A stretch of DNA of 64,000 nucleotides from CBDAUN01 sp965200645 (GTDB lineage: Bacteria; Pseudomonadota; Gammaproteobacteria; Arenicellales; JAJDZL01). A model generated the notes under the pieces. That model did no database searches. It saw only the letters and a program-made list of their open reading frames with translations, and had not been told where the DNA came from. Of this stretch, positions 45,368-54,707 are shown in pieces; positions within the stretch are counted from its first letter, which is position 1; each line of letters starts with the position of its first letter. The position numbers and the translations under genes are program-made. The stretch is taken from assembly GCA_965200645.1 (NCBI GenBank), contig CBDAUN010000001.1:62001-126000 (forward strand), given 5' to 3'.

Positions 45368-47044
45368 TCATCCTAAAGCGTTGATTTCTATCACAATGAG
45401 CAAGTGCTTTGCTCGGGTACGCGTAACATAGTTTTCAGTCCGCGCTTTGCTATCTTCGGATGACACCGGCTTGGTTAAAACAATGACGACATCCGATTCC
45501 AACCCTTTGAATTGGTACGTCGAAACAGCCAAAACACCCTTGTCTGCCTTCCAATCATCCACACGATCAGTACTCGGTATCGTCTTCCCAAATCGAGCTG
45601 GGATTTCTTTAATGATGTAATTCGAACCGAGAACCGCAACTTGAGATTTCCTTAGCCCTTCTGCAGTGGGCGTGCACAACCTCTTCACTTCCCGATTCAC
45701 AATGTCAATTGCTTCCGACACCGAGTCGACAGCATAGACATTAGGCTCCTCGCCTTCCGCCGAATGTGGCTTCAAATCTACTTGTATGTCAATCAGCGAA
45801 GCACAATGTTCGGCAATTTGTCTAGTATTTCGACAGTTTGTATTTAAAGGGTACAGGCGGTCGTTTAATTCACTTGGCAAGCTAGGTCGGGCTACAAACA
45901 AGTTTTGGTTGGGGTCTAGAAAGATGAAATAGCAATACTTTTCTTCTGAATTTTGGAACAGAAACTCTAAGCTGAGCCACCAATCCTCATGAAAATCCTG
46001 ACCCTCGTCAACGATGACCGCATCGAATTTCTCGTCGACAGATAACTTATCGCAAGCCTCAATTAGTTTATTGGGTACAACCTTCATCCAAAAATGATTG
46101 TCTAACTGCATGCCCTTTGGATGAAACTCAGTATTGGTTTGCGTACACAGGTCGCTCACTAATTTGTGGTAATGGGTGACAACCAAGTTGTCTTCCAACT
46201 CCTCAACAGACTTACTCTTCAACCATTCTCCTAATAGGCGGTTGTAGCAAACGAGCAAAACTCTTTTCCCTGACTTCGCAATTTCCTGTGCCTTGGCAAG
46301 TGCTAACAAGGTTTTGCCAGTACCGGCACCACCTTCAATGACTGCAAGCCTTTGCTTCGACAATGTTTGCAGAATCTGCATTTGCTCCTCTGTCATTCGA
46401 TGTAGCTTATCTTCTTGATCTTCAATACTACGCCACATAACAGGGATGATTGCATACATTGGAAGCAACGCATCCTTGACTCGCATAAAGTCTTGTTTTT
46501 TCAAAGCCTGTTGCCCACCACGCCGAAAACACTTGAACGCCTTGTTGATGGCACTTTGAATCTTGTCAATCTTCGATGCATCAATGATTAGATTTGAAGA
46601 GAGGTCAGATGGAACAGTCCCCATAAACTTTCCATCTGGAAACACTAGCGCATAGCCATAGGTGAACGGCAGTTGTTCGCATCTCAGTTTTTCCTTTAAG
46701 GTGTCAACAATAACGTACATGCTATTACGCACCTGACCAGTTGGGTCTTTGTTTAAGTTTTCGACCTGTCCAGCACGCAAAGTTCGTTGCCAGGCATTAA
46801 CTTCCTGGTCGTATTTGATATACCCACCCTTCACTTCTATGAACAAAATACCTTGACTGGGGTCAATCAACACAAAATCACACTCGCCTTCAATCAAACG
46901 ACCGGACTTTTGTTCGCTCAACCAGTTGAAGCTGTGAATCACCAAAACACCATCCGGAAGTTGCTTGATGAGTTCTTCAGCGACCTTCCTTTCCGATGAA
47001 TTTTGAATCTCAGAAGGCGATATTTTTGGTAGGAGCTTGGCCAT
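45368..47044 (-). CDS. NERD nuclease-domain / SF1 helicase fusion protein
   Basis: This is a 558-residue fusion. The N-terminal NERD domain (about residues 15-130) has the restriction-like core GECDFVLIDPSQGILFIEVKGG, with D54 and the E-x-K nuclease residues. The C-terminal part is a UvrD-like helicase: motif I VIEGGAGTGKTLLALA, motif II AVIVDEGQDFHEDWW, motif III YFIFLDPNQNL and motif V VSTYQFKGLESDVVIV. Nuclease-helicase fusions of this kind occur in anti-phage defence (for example the single-gene Nhi type) and on plasmids. It stands alone here, so the role is inferred. The start is ATG at 47044. Confidence 0.85.
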   Translation of the reverse strand: MAKLLPKISPSEIQNSSERKVAEELIKQLPDGVLVIHSFNWLSEQKSGRLIEGECDFVLIDPSQGILFIEVKGGYIKYDQEVNAWQRTLRAGQVENLNKDPTGQVRNSMYVIVDTLKEKLRCEQLPFTYGYALVFPDGKFMGTVPSDLSSNLIIDASKIDKIQSAINKAFKCFRRGGQQALKKQDFMRVKDALLPMYAIIPVMWRSIEDQEDKLHRMTEEQMQILQTLSKQRLAVIEGGAGTGKTLLALAKAQEIAKSGKRVLLVCYNRLLGEWLKSKSVEELEDNLVVTHYHKLVSDLCTQTNTEFHPKGMQLDNHFWMKVVPNKLIEACDKLSVDEKFDAVIVDEGQDFHEDWWLSLEFLFQNSEEKYCYFIFLDPNQNLFVARPSLPSELNDRLYPLNTNCRNTRQIAEHCASLIDIQVDLKPHSAEGEEPNVYAVDSVSEAIDIVNREVKRLCTPTAEGLRKSQVAVLGSNYIIKEIPARFGKTIPSTDRVDDWKADKGVLAVSTYQFKGLESDVVIVLTKPVSSEDSKARTENYVTRTRAKHLLIVIEINALG

Positions 47045-47111
47045 TTAATTGAGTTAAATTCCGGTCATGTAAGGTGATGTGAGGTTGGCCAATTAGCGGT
47101 TGAAACTCTTC

Positions 47112-48233
47112 TCAATGTTTGTGCGCACTGAAAGGCAGTGACACCAGGGATGCATCAAACCGTTCTCCATCAATCAAAACACTGACGACTTCGCCGGGCC
47201 GGACATTAGTGGAAATAAGCGCCAACCCAATGTTTCGTTTCATACCCCAGGACCACACTATCGTAGTGGCATCACCAACTTTAGCTTCGCCCTGGTAAAG
47301 TTCCATCCAACGTCGATTTCGATTCATTGGAGTCTCTGAATTCAATATCAGACCCAGTTGGTGGCGTTTAATCCCCTCTGCGTGAATTCGTTTCAGCGCC
47401 TTCATTCCAATTACCTCGTCCGGCAACTCAAAATTCACGTATTTCCCCATCCTAACTTCAAATGGATTGGTTTGACCGTCATTGTCCGCTCCGTTGCTGA
47501 ATAGACCCGACTCAACTCTTTCAGGATGATTTGGAGCACCTGGCCGTATCCCCCATGGCCCGCCAGCTTCCTTCACGATGCTCCATAAATCAGTCCCACG
47601 TGAACCGTCCAACAGATAGAACTCAAAACCAGACTGTTTCGACCAACCCGACCGACTGACAAGAATGGGAATATCTCCAACTTGGGTCTCCTGGAACCAG
47701 AAAAATTTGATGTCCCGCACCCAGTCTCCCAGAATTGAGGCAACCACATCTTCAGATTTTGGACCCTGAATAGCCATTGGCGAAACATCCGGTTCACAGA
47801 TGTCCACAACCAGTCCTCTCTCAGCACATATTGCACGCGCCCAAAACAGAACGTTTGAATCCGAAATAGAATACCGAAAGAAATCCTCTTCAAGCTTGAG
47901 TAAGATGGGATCGTTGATTAGTACTCCGTCATGATTGCACAGAGCAACATACATCCCCTGCCCAACTTGACAACCACTAATGTCGCGCGTACATAAAATT
48001 TGAGTTAGCTTCGCTGCATCGCGCCCTTTAAGTTGCACCTGCCGCTGAGCACCCACATCCCACATGCAAACACCCTTCTTAAGACTCCAGTACTCACCTT
48101 CTGGGTCCCCATAGGAGACGGGAAGCAACATTCCATTGTAGGTCGTTACCTCTGTAGCACCACTTGCTAGCGTCGCATCATAATACGGAGATGCTCTTAA
48201 TCTAGGATTGGGATTGATTACTTTCATTTTCAT
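47112..48233 (-). CDS. dmdA: GcvT-fold methyltransferase, DMSP demethylase (DmdA)-like
   Basis: This 373-residue protein has the aminomethyltransferase/GcvT fold. It carries blocks I recall from Pelagibacter DmdA: VWDV-like MWDVGAQRQVQLKGRDAA, EPDVSPMAIQGPKSE, IKFFWFQ and ARSGYSKQGGFEYY-like SRSGWSKQSGFEFYLLD, followed by RPGAPNHPERVESGLFSNG. DmdA moves a methyl group from dimethylsulfoniopropionate to tetrahydrofolate, giving methylmercaptopropionate. Other GcvT paralogues are close, so substrate assignment needs a tree. No dmdBCD genes are nearby. The start is ATG at 48233. Confidence 0.6.
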   Translation of the reverse strand: MKMKVINPNPRLRASPYYDATLASGATEVTTYNGMLLPVSYGDPEGEYWSLKKGVCMWDVGAQRQVQLKGRDAAKLTQILCTRDISGCQVGQGMYVALCNHDGVLINDPILLKLEEDFFRYSISDSNVLFWARAICAERGLVVDICEPDVSPMAIQGPKSEDVVASILGDWVRDIKFFWFQETQVGDIPILVSRSGWSKQSGFEFYLLDGSRGTDLWSIVKEAGGPWGIRPGAPNHPERVESGLFSNGADNDGQTNPFEVRMGKYVNFELPDEVIGMKALKRIHAEGIKRHQLGLILNSETPMNRNRRWMELYQGEAKVGDATTIVWSWGMKRNIGLALISTNVRPGEVVSVLIDGERFDASLVSLPFSAHKH

Positions 48234-48281
48234 TTAATGATCTGTAATGTCTAAAAATTTTCTCCAAACTCTATGAGACTT

Positions 48282-48800
48282 TTAGTTTGACCAAGGGAAT
48301 AGCGCCAACTGATTGACGTCTTCTTCCAGTGAATGACACATCCAGTTCAGTACCAACCCCGATTCTGCTTCAATTTTGTTGGCGGCAACGGGAGCCCAGT
48401 GTTCGCCTTGATTCAGCCGAATGGACAAATCACCTAAAACTGTATCGCGAACCACCTTGTTAAGTCCTTCACTAATCGGTGTACTACACCACGATTTAAC
48501 TGCTCCAAGAAATGCCTACAACTTGTGGAGTTGCTTTACCAACATAGCACCCGCTCTCGGATTATATTGTCGGTCTAGCACACTCATTCTTGGAAAATAA
48601 CCGCGACCACAATCAGCGAAAGTGTCGCAATAAATCAGTGTGTAACCTTTAATCGACCCATAAATCAGTACTTGTGCCAGTCGATTGTATATAACCTGTT
48701 CGTTGACTTGATTCAATGCTCGATGATCGTTTCTCAACCTTAGCTGTAGCAGAGTCATTAACTGAGTTTCGGATTCAATAGAAGTAGCAAGACCGATCAC
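48282..48800 (-). pseudogene. Unrecognised gene interrupted by an in-frame TAG
   Basis: One minus-strand frame runs through a TAG at 48518-48516. Upstream of it (48800-48519) is YCDTFADCGRGYFPRMSVLD and RQYNPRAGAMLVKQLHKL; downstream comes FLGAVKSWCSTPISEGLNK, then LVLNWMCHSLEEDVNQLALF, ending PWSN at a TAA. The DRGYFPR...LDRxxNPR pattern reminds me of the C-terminal part of glycosidase-like TIM-barrel proteins, but I cannot name the family. It follows the decayed metallophosphoesterase in the same direction, so both probably belonged to the TTT-transporter operon. The frame stays open back to 48842. Confidence 0.55.
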
Positions 48801-48864
48801 TGCTTCTACCGAATCATTGATCCCACAGCAAAGGTCACACTGTCAAGTACCGTGTCAGTACCGA

Positions 48865-50135
48865 TCAATCCCTCTTGATGCCACCTTTGAAATCGCTAAT
48901 CGTAAATCCATGATTGATGACGTGGTAGAAGGTTTCACCTGAGTGGATGATTGCCACCTTGCGTTTTTGCGGAGATAAGTACACTTTAATTCCTCGTGTA
49001 TTTTCAATTTCCTTTAATGCTTCGTACCACGCTACGCACTCCCTTAAAGGACCTGAAACTTCCAAAGCAGACGTTAGGGGTAAATCTTTAAGGGTCAATT
49101 CTTCAAGCGAATTAGCATCACCTGCATGCGAAGACAACTTGAACTGAAAATCCAGCTGTATCAAGTCTTTAATGCTGCTTCGAAACAATGGTTTTGCAAT
49201 ATCTGATGGAGAAACTCGTAGTTGTTTCACTCCCATGTCCCATAGAGTCAACTGTGCATAGTCACTACGAATTTTCTTACGGGAGAATTCATCCAAGGCG
49301 CCAGTCAGCGAAATTTCAATGACCTCCTGCCAGTCCTGACATAAATCAAAACCCAACACAGGTGGCTGAGCGGACCGAGGAGTCTGCAAAGGATTGCTTG
49401 CATTGTCGATAGCAGCTACAGATAAAGATTTGTTACCCTTACAACGGACAAACTCAAACTCGTGTCCACGCTCATGAACTTGAATAATCCGATAGCTTCA
49501 ACAGGATAACGATGTATCCAGTCCAGCATTTCATGGCGTTCCAAGGATCCAAGATTGTCGTAGCGTTCCTTTTCATTTTCCAAATGTAAAAAAGTGGATA
49601 GTGGCTAAACAAAAATATTCGATTTGTCTTTAGTTTGGGCAAGGCCTGACTAAGCCATCGCTGTTGAGAATTTTTAAATCCAAACCAGACTCCAATACCT
49701 GTACGTTGACTCCTACAAAAGCGACTTCTTGGTACTGAAAAGCGAAATAGTGTTCACCGAAGTGCTTCGTCTACGCATCCAATTACTCCTTCCGTACAGT
49801 CCCGGCAGGACCCACTTTATTGGTCTGTCCCCAACATCGAGATTGCCTAAAGTAATGTGCAGTGGGTGCTTTCAGTGCTGCACCTGTTTTTAGAATTGCT
49901 CAGAGAGAACTTTATAGATGTCCAGTATAGACGGCACCGGATGAACCTCGTCACCTAAATGAATAACGCAGTCGACATCACGGCTGTTCAGATCAATGAT
50001 CACCTGGCGTAACTTTGGGTTCGCAATCCAATTGACTTCAAAGGAAGAACTGCTGCCGACTTCAGCCTCGTTCACATGAGTGTCGGAAACAACGGCAAAC
50101 GAAAAAAGTCTTTCGCCTTCAGCCAAATTCGACAT
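48865..50135 (-). pseudogene. Metallophosphoesterase broken by several frameshifts
   Basis: The N-terminal piece (50135-49890) has a good start MSNLAEGERLFSFAVVSDTH, with the metal motifs SDTHVN and VIHLGDEVHP. After its stop, pieces in other frames continue the family: LGNLDVGDRP (normally GNHD), then KHFGEHYFAFQYQEVAFVGV and NVQVLESGL, then FSHYPLFYI, then NEKERYDNLGSLERHEMLDW. The last 174 codons (49389-48865) are intact. At least three frameshifts and the lost GNHD His rule out activity. It lies 18 bp downstream of tctA in the same direction, as in an operon. Confidence 0.75.
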
Positions 50136-50153
50136 TTCGCCTATAGCGGAAAG

Positions 50154-51638
50154 TCAGGATCTAAGCGGAATATTCCTGTTGCGACCTTTAACAAAAACGA
50201 CTAAAGATAACACCGTCAATGCCAAGAATAACCAGCAAATTGGACTTCGATAGAGAATCTCTAATCCTCCATCTGACAAGATGAGTGACTGGCGGAAGTA
50301 GTCTTCCAGTAACGGACCCAAAATAAACGCAATCAGAAATGGCGGGGCAGGAAATCGAAATAGCAACATCACATAACCCACGCATCCCATCAACAGCATC
50401 ACCATGACATCGAACAAACTGTTGTTGACCGCGAATGTACCAAAGATACACAGCACGACCACAATCGGATACAGAATTCTATTTGGAACTTCAGATACCC
50501 GACTAATCACCCGAATGGAAAATTTTCCGACAAAAAACAGACACAGGCTACTCAGCATGATTCCTATGAAGAGTGCATAAATTAATGAGATATTCTCCAC
50601 AAACAGCAACGGTCCGGGTTGCAGACCATGGATCATGAACGCGCCGAGTATGATTGCAGTTATGACATCTCCAGGAATCCCAAGCGCCAGCAGTGGAATC
50701 ATGGTCGCACCTGTCACACCGTTGTTTCCGGCTTCTGCTGCGGCCACACCCTCGAGTTCACCTTTACCGAAGTTTTCTGGATTTTTTGAGGTTCGACGAG
50801 CTTCGCTATAGGACAGAAAGGCTGAAGGGGCACCGCCTATACCAGGTATCGCACCCAACACCACACCAATTAGGCTGCCGCGCAATATTGACTTGAAATA
50901 ACGTCTGAAGTCCGTGAAGGTTGCCCCCACTCCTGTCATGACAGACGTTTTGATTTGGTCAGCAGCTTGCTTGGTAAAAAAGTTAATTATTTCCGGCAGT
51001 GCAAACAGCCCAATCAGAACCGGTATGAATGACAATCCACCCATCAAATTCCAATTGTCAAAAATTAATCGGTTAGTTCCAAATACCGTATCCAGTCCTA
51101 TCACTGCGAACATCAGACCGAGACAGGCTGAGGCTATTCCCTTGATCAGGCTATCTCCAGATACACTGGCGATAATCGTTAGTGAAAAAAGAATGAGCGC
51201 AAAGCACTCCGGTGGTCCAAATTTAAGTGCGAGACCAGCGAGAATTCCGGCAAACAAAATTAGCGATAAATTGGAAATAAAATCAGCAAAGCATGAGGCA
51301 TACAGTGCCATGTCCAAAGCTTTGCGTGCCTCTCCCTTTTGCGTTAATGGATAACCATCGAGCACCGTACAGGACGCCGCGGGAGTTCCCGGCACCTTAA
51401 TTAAAATTGCCGTAATGGAGCCACCATACAACCCTCCCTTGTAGACTCCAAGCAACAGTAATATCCCTGTTAAAGGGGACATTGTGAAGGTAAACGGGAC
51501 CACCAGTGCCACACCCATCGGTGTGGTCATACCGGGTATTGCACCGAATATGGCACCAATCAGAACACCAACCAAAATGATTAGTAGGTTCTGCAGGCAA
51601 ATCAATAGCGATACTGCTTGGGCAATGTTCTCAAGCAT
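50154..51638 (-). CDS. tctA: TTT-family transporter large permease
   Basis: This is the roughly 494-residue, 12-span TctA subunit. The family signature GAIPGMTTPMGVALVVPFTF opens the protein, and GLYGGSITAILIKVPGTPAA and GVVLGAIPGIGGAPSAFLSY are its repeats. It transports carboxylates driven by an ion gradient, with TctB and the periplasmic receptor TctC. I prefer the ATG at 51638 over a TTG at 51644; either lies immediately behind tctB. Substrate is unknown. Confidence 0.93.
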   Translation of the reverse strand: MLENIAQAVSLLICLQNLLIILVGVLIGAIFGAIPGMTTPMGVALVVPFTFTMSPLTGILLLLGVYKGGLYGGSITAILIKVPGTPAASCTVLDGYPLTQKGEARKALDMALYASCFADFISNLSLILFAGILAGLALKFGPPECFALILFSLTIIASVSGDSLIKGIASACLGLMFAVIGLDTVFGTNRLIFDNWNLMGGLSFIPVLIGLFALPEIINFFTKQAADQIKTSVMTGVGATFTDFRRYFKSILRGSLIGVVLGAIPGIGGAPSAFLSYSEARRTSKNPENFGKGELEGVAAAEAGNNGVTGATMIPLLALGIPGDVITAIILGAFMIHGLQPGPLLFVENISLIYALFIGIMLSSLCLFFVGKFSIRVISRVSEVPNRILYPIVVVLCIFGTFAVNNSLFDVMVMLLMGCVGYVMLLFRFPAPPFLIAFILGPLLEDYFRQSLILSDGGLEILYRSPICWLFLALTVLSLVVFVKGRNRNIPLRS

Positions 51639-51645
51639 ACTCAAC

Positions 51646-52122
51646 TCAACCGTAAATGAACTCGAACATGCCTAGCGGAATCGGAATATTAGCCACGAAA
51701 AGAAAAAATATAGTCAGTAGCATTGGCACGCTTAAACTGAGTATCACAAGCAACTTCCAACGTCGCTCACCGGCCATCCACGACAACCCAAAAATTATCA
51801 GTGCAGTTGACACAATCATTCCAAGTAGCGGCACCAAAAAGTAAACCGCAAAAAGCACACTTAATATGACTGCTAGGCGAGCCAGTCGTGCTGGAGGAAG
51901 AATGCTTGTTGACTGCTCCTGTGTTTCCTTTTTGCTTGGACATGTTGCGAGAATGACACCCATCAAAGTAAACACCGAGGCGATAATGATGGGCCAAAAT
52001 TCTGGTGCGAGTGCCAGACTATCGACATTGGAAGGCGACACGATTCCGAACGGAATAAGCACGAACAGTGCAAACAGTCCCAATAACGTAACACCAAGTC
52101 CTGTCAGGCGGGATTCAGTCAT
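51646..52122 (-). CDS. tctB: TTT-family transporter small permease
   Basis: This 158-residue, four-span protein is the small membrane subunit. Spans are visible at about residues 8-28 (LGVTLLGLFALFVLIPFGI), 42-60, 88-120 and 128-150. It lies 4 bp after the ROK regulator stop and just ahead of tctA, all on the minus strand. The family is poorly conserved, but position and topology make the call safe. Confidence 0.85.
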   Translation of the reverse strand: MTESRLTGLGVTLLGLFALFVLIPFGIVSPSNVDSLALAPEFWPIIIASVFTLMGVILATCPSKKETQEQSTSILPPARLARLAVILSVLFAVYFLVPLLGMIVSTALIIFGLSWMAGERRWKLLVILSLSVPMLLTIFFLFVANIPIPLGMFEFIYG

Positions 52123-52126
52123 ACCA

Positions 52127-53332
52127 TTAATACAGGTCTCTAGCTAATTCTGTAAAAGATCCGCGCTCTGTTAGAAAATGATGGATTGCCAGCGACTGTG
52201 CTGCCTCATAACTTCTAATTCGACTGAACTCCAAATTGTGCCGAACAAATTCAGGGTCAATGTATTGGGAAACAGCCGACTTTATTGCCTCAACATACAG
52301 CGAACTATCGATCATTGGTCCGGAAATCACAACTTTCTGCGAATGCAAGAAGGAATTTGCCACCATAATTGCATACCCAAGTGAGCGGCCAGCATCCGCA
52401 AGCGTTCGTCCATTGTTGATGTGTGCATCTGGCGAATTGGCAGCAATCGCTTCTCTCAGTTTTGTTGCAAACTCATATCCGTCAGCACCGGAATTCACCA
52501 TTGATTGGTTGATAACACCAAAACCACCGGCCATAGAATTCAGCGGTTGCAGTTTACTAAAGTCATCCGGGATAAGTAACGATTCGATCAATCCAACGCG
52601 GGATTTATCACCACGAAGAAGTTCACCATCAATCTGTATGCTACAACCGATGCCTAAGGAACAATTAAACAAAACCACATTGTCAATATTTCGTGTGACC
52701 CCGAAAGAACGTATAGCTAAGTTCTTAGCATTGGGAATGCTCTCAAGTACGAATGGAAACTTGAGATTCTTCCTGAGTAACTCGCCAACATTTACATTGC
52801 TCCAGCCAATCGCAGGTGCGTCACGCAGGAAGTTGTTGACGGGGTCGATACCACCTGTGATTGCAACACCACACCCAATAATTCGGTCAGGGTCAATGTT
52901 TTGTTCATGAATTAACTGATTGAGTTCGTTGACACACGTGGTCAACACTTCTGTTGCAGATTCTAGGCTGCGGAGCACAAGCCGTTTACTCGCAATGGTT
53001 TCATTTGCGATATTTGCGATCACAATATCTTGGCGAAATACATTAACGGTAATTGCAGCAACATATCCACCAGCGGCCCGAATCTGTATTCCTATGCGAC
53101 GCCGGCCAGGCCGTTTTGGCCCGTCTAGGTATCCAACTTCTTCGACCAAGCCAACATCAAGAAGTCCTCGAGTGATGCGCGAAACGGAAGCCTCGGTCAC
53201 TCCCAACAGCCTAGCAATGGACGTTCGAGATAGTGGACCACGCTTTAGAATTTCGGTCATTACCAATCGAGTATTAGAATTGATAAGACATTGAGCGATG
53301 GCGAAACGGGTGGTAAAAAAAGGGCAATTCAT
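52127..53332 (-). CDS. ROK-family transcriptional regulator
   Basis: This 401-residue NagC/XylR-type protein has an N-terminal winged helix (about residues 25-85; LSRTSIARLLGVTEASVSRI) and a C-terminal ROK sugar-kinase fold (GCGVAITGGIDPVNNFLRDA, LGIGCSIQIDGELLRG). The kinase zinc-site Cys cluster is not obvious, consistent with a repressor rather than an enzyme. It is the first gene of the ROK-tctB-tctA unit and is divergent from tctC with 77 bp between starts, so it probably controls both promoters. ROK regulators usually sense sugars or sugar phosphates. Confidence 0.85.
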   Translation of the reverse strand: MNCPFFTTRFAIAQCLINSNTRLVMTEILKRGPLSRTSIARLLGVTEASVSRITRGLLDVGLVEEVGYLDGPKRPGRRRIGIQIRAAGGYVAAITVNVFRQDIVIANIANETIASKRLVLRSLESATEVLTTCVNELNQLIHEQNIDPDRIIGCGVAITGGIDPVNNFLRDAPAIGWSNVNVGELLRKNLKFPFVLESIPNAKNLAIRSFGVTRNIDNVVLFNCSLGIGCSIQIDGELLRGDKSRVGLIESLLIPDDFSKLQPLNSMAGGFGVINQSMVNSGADGYEFATKLREAIAANSPDAHINNGRTLADAGRSLGYAIMVANSFLHSQKVVISGPMIDSSLYVEAIKSAVSQYIDPEFVRHNLEFSRIRSYEAAQSLAIHHFLTERGSFTELARDLY

Positions 53333-53409
53333 TTCCTTGCTTCCCGTACGTCACACATATACTAGTAGAAACCTGACTGTCTAATATATAAACTTTAATT
53401 TAATGGTTT

Positions 53410-54414
53410 ATGAGTTTTTTTAAGAAAATATTGAAAATACTGATGCCTAAAGTTTTATCAGTGCTTGTCGGTGTAGCGTTGATAGTTGTGTCAGGAATTG
53501 TCGTTGCAGAATATCCGACTAAACCAGTTACTCTGGTTTCACCCTACGGTCCCGGTGGGGCAGCAGACCTGGCAGCCCGTACCTTGTCGGCAACAGCACC
53601 AGACTATCTTGGAAATAGCATATTGGTTGTCAACCGAACCGGAGCCGCCGGTGTGACCGGCTCAACAACAGTGGCAATGGCTGAAGCTGACGGTTACACT
53701 CTGCTTTTGGCCCGCGTTGGTTCGCAAGCCGCTGTTCCTGCAATGAATACAACAATTCCCTATTCCTGGGATGAGTTTACCTTTCTTGGTCTGCTTGAGC
53801 TCAACCCATTTGCATTAGTAGTCGCGGTTGACTCACCCTACAAAACGCTGGATGATGTGAAGGAGGCTATCGCAGCTGGAGCCGACCTAAGCTACTCCTC
53901 TGCCGGAGTGGGAACACTCTTGCACATTGCAATGGTAATGACTCTGGACCAATTCGGAATGGGTGCTGATGCGATGAAACACGTCCCCTTTAAGGGTGGT
54001 GGTAAGGCAGCAGCAGCAGTGGCTGGCGGCCACGTTGACCTGCTGTTTCAAAACCTTTCAGGTGTTATCAGCAATATTCAAGCTGGTACACTACGAGCGC
54101 TTGTCGTAACGACACCGGACCGCATATTGGCGATAAAAGATGTGCCGACCGTAAGAGAAGCCGGTTACCCGGAACTTGAGGCCGTGATTGGCTGGAGTGG
54201 CGTATGGGGACCTCCTAACCTACCTGAGGAAGTCGTGGCAAAGTGGGTTGAGGTTCTGCAAAAAATTTCTGATGACATGGCTTGGTTAAAATTCACCAAA
54301 GCACTTGGATCTATCCCTCAAGTACTCCCGCCAGCAGAAACAAAGGCTTTTGTAGAAAACCAGTACCTTGCGTTCAAGACACTAACAAACAAACTGGGGA
54401 TGACTATTCGATAA
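53410..54414 (+). CDS. tctC: TTT-family periplasmic receptor (Bug protein)
   Basis: This 334-residue solute-binding protein has a signal region (VLVGVALIVVSGIVVA) and a mature start YPTKPVTLVSPYGPGGAADL with the Bug-fold loop; NRTGAAGVTGSTTVA and YSSAGVGTLLHIA form the ligand site. It delivers its substrate to TctAB, which are encoded divergently. Bug proteins bind carboxylates or amides; I cannot tell which one here. Confidence 0.93.
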   Translation: MSFFKKILKILMPKVLSVLVGVALIVVSGIVVAEYPTKPVTLVSPYGPGGAADLAARTLSATAPDYLGNSILVVNRTGAAGVTGSTTVAMAEADGYTLLLARVGSQAAVPAMNTTIPYSWDEFTFLGLLELNPFALVVAVDSPYKTLDDVKEAIAAGADLSYSSAGVGTLLHIAMVMTLDQFGMGADAMKHVPFKGGGKAAAAVAGGHVDLLFQNLSGVISNIQAGTLRALVVTTPDRILAIKDVPTVREAGYPELEAVIGWSGVWGPPNLPEEVVAKWVEVLQKISDDMAWLKFTKALGSIPQVLPPAETKAFVENQYLAFKTLTNKLGMTIR

Positions 54415-54707
54415 CAAACAACTTTTCGCTCCACTTCTAAATTGCACAGTGATTCGTCGCTGTAAAAATTATTTATGGTGCGGATTTGCTGTTGCGATAG
54501 ACTTGACCAAGCCATCGAATATTGTTGTCATTCAAACTCACCAGATGAGTTTTTCTCCTATGGCAATGCACCGGTCAAAACCCCTCACATTGATCAACAA
54601 ACTGATAGCAAGTCAGAAGAACCGAACGTTTATTCGAGAAGCAACGAATGGCGAGCCAACGCTATTCGCAAAGAAATAGTTTCGATATTACGATTCAAAT
54701 TTAACCA

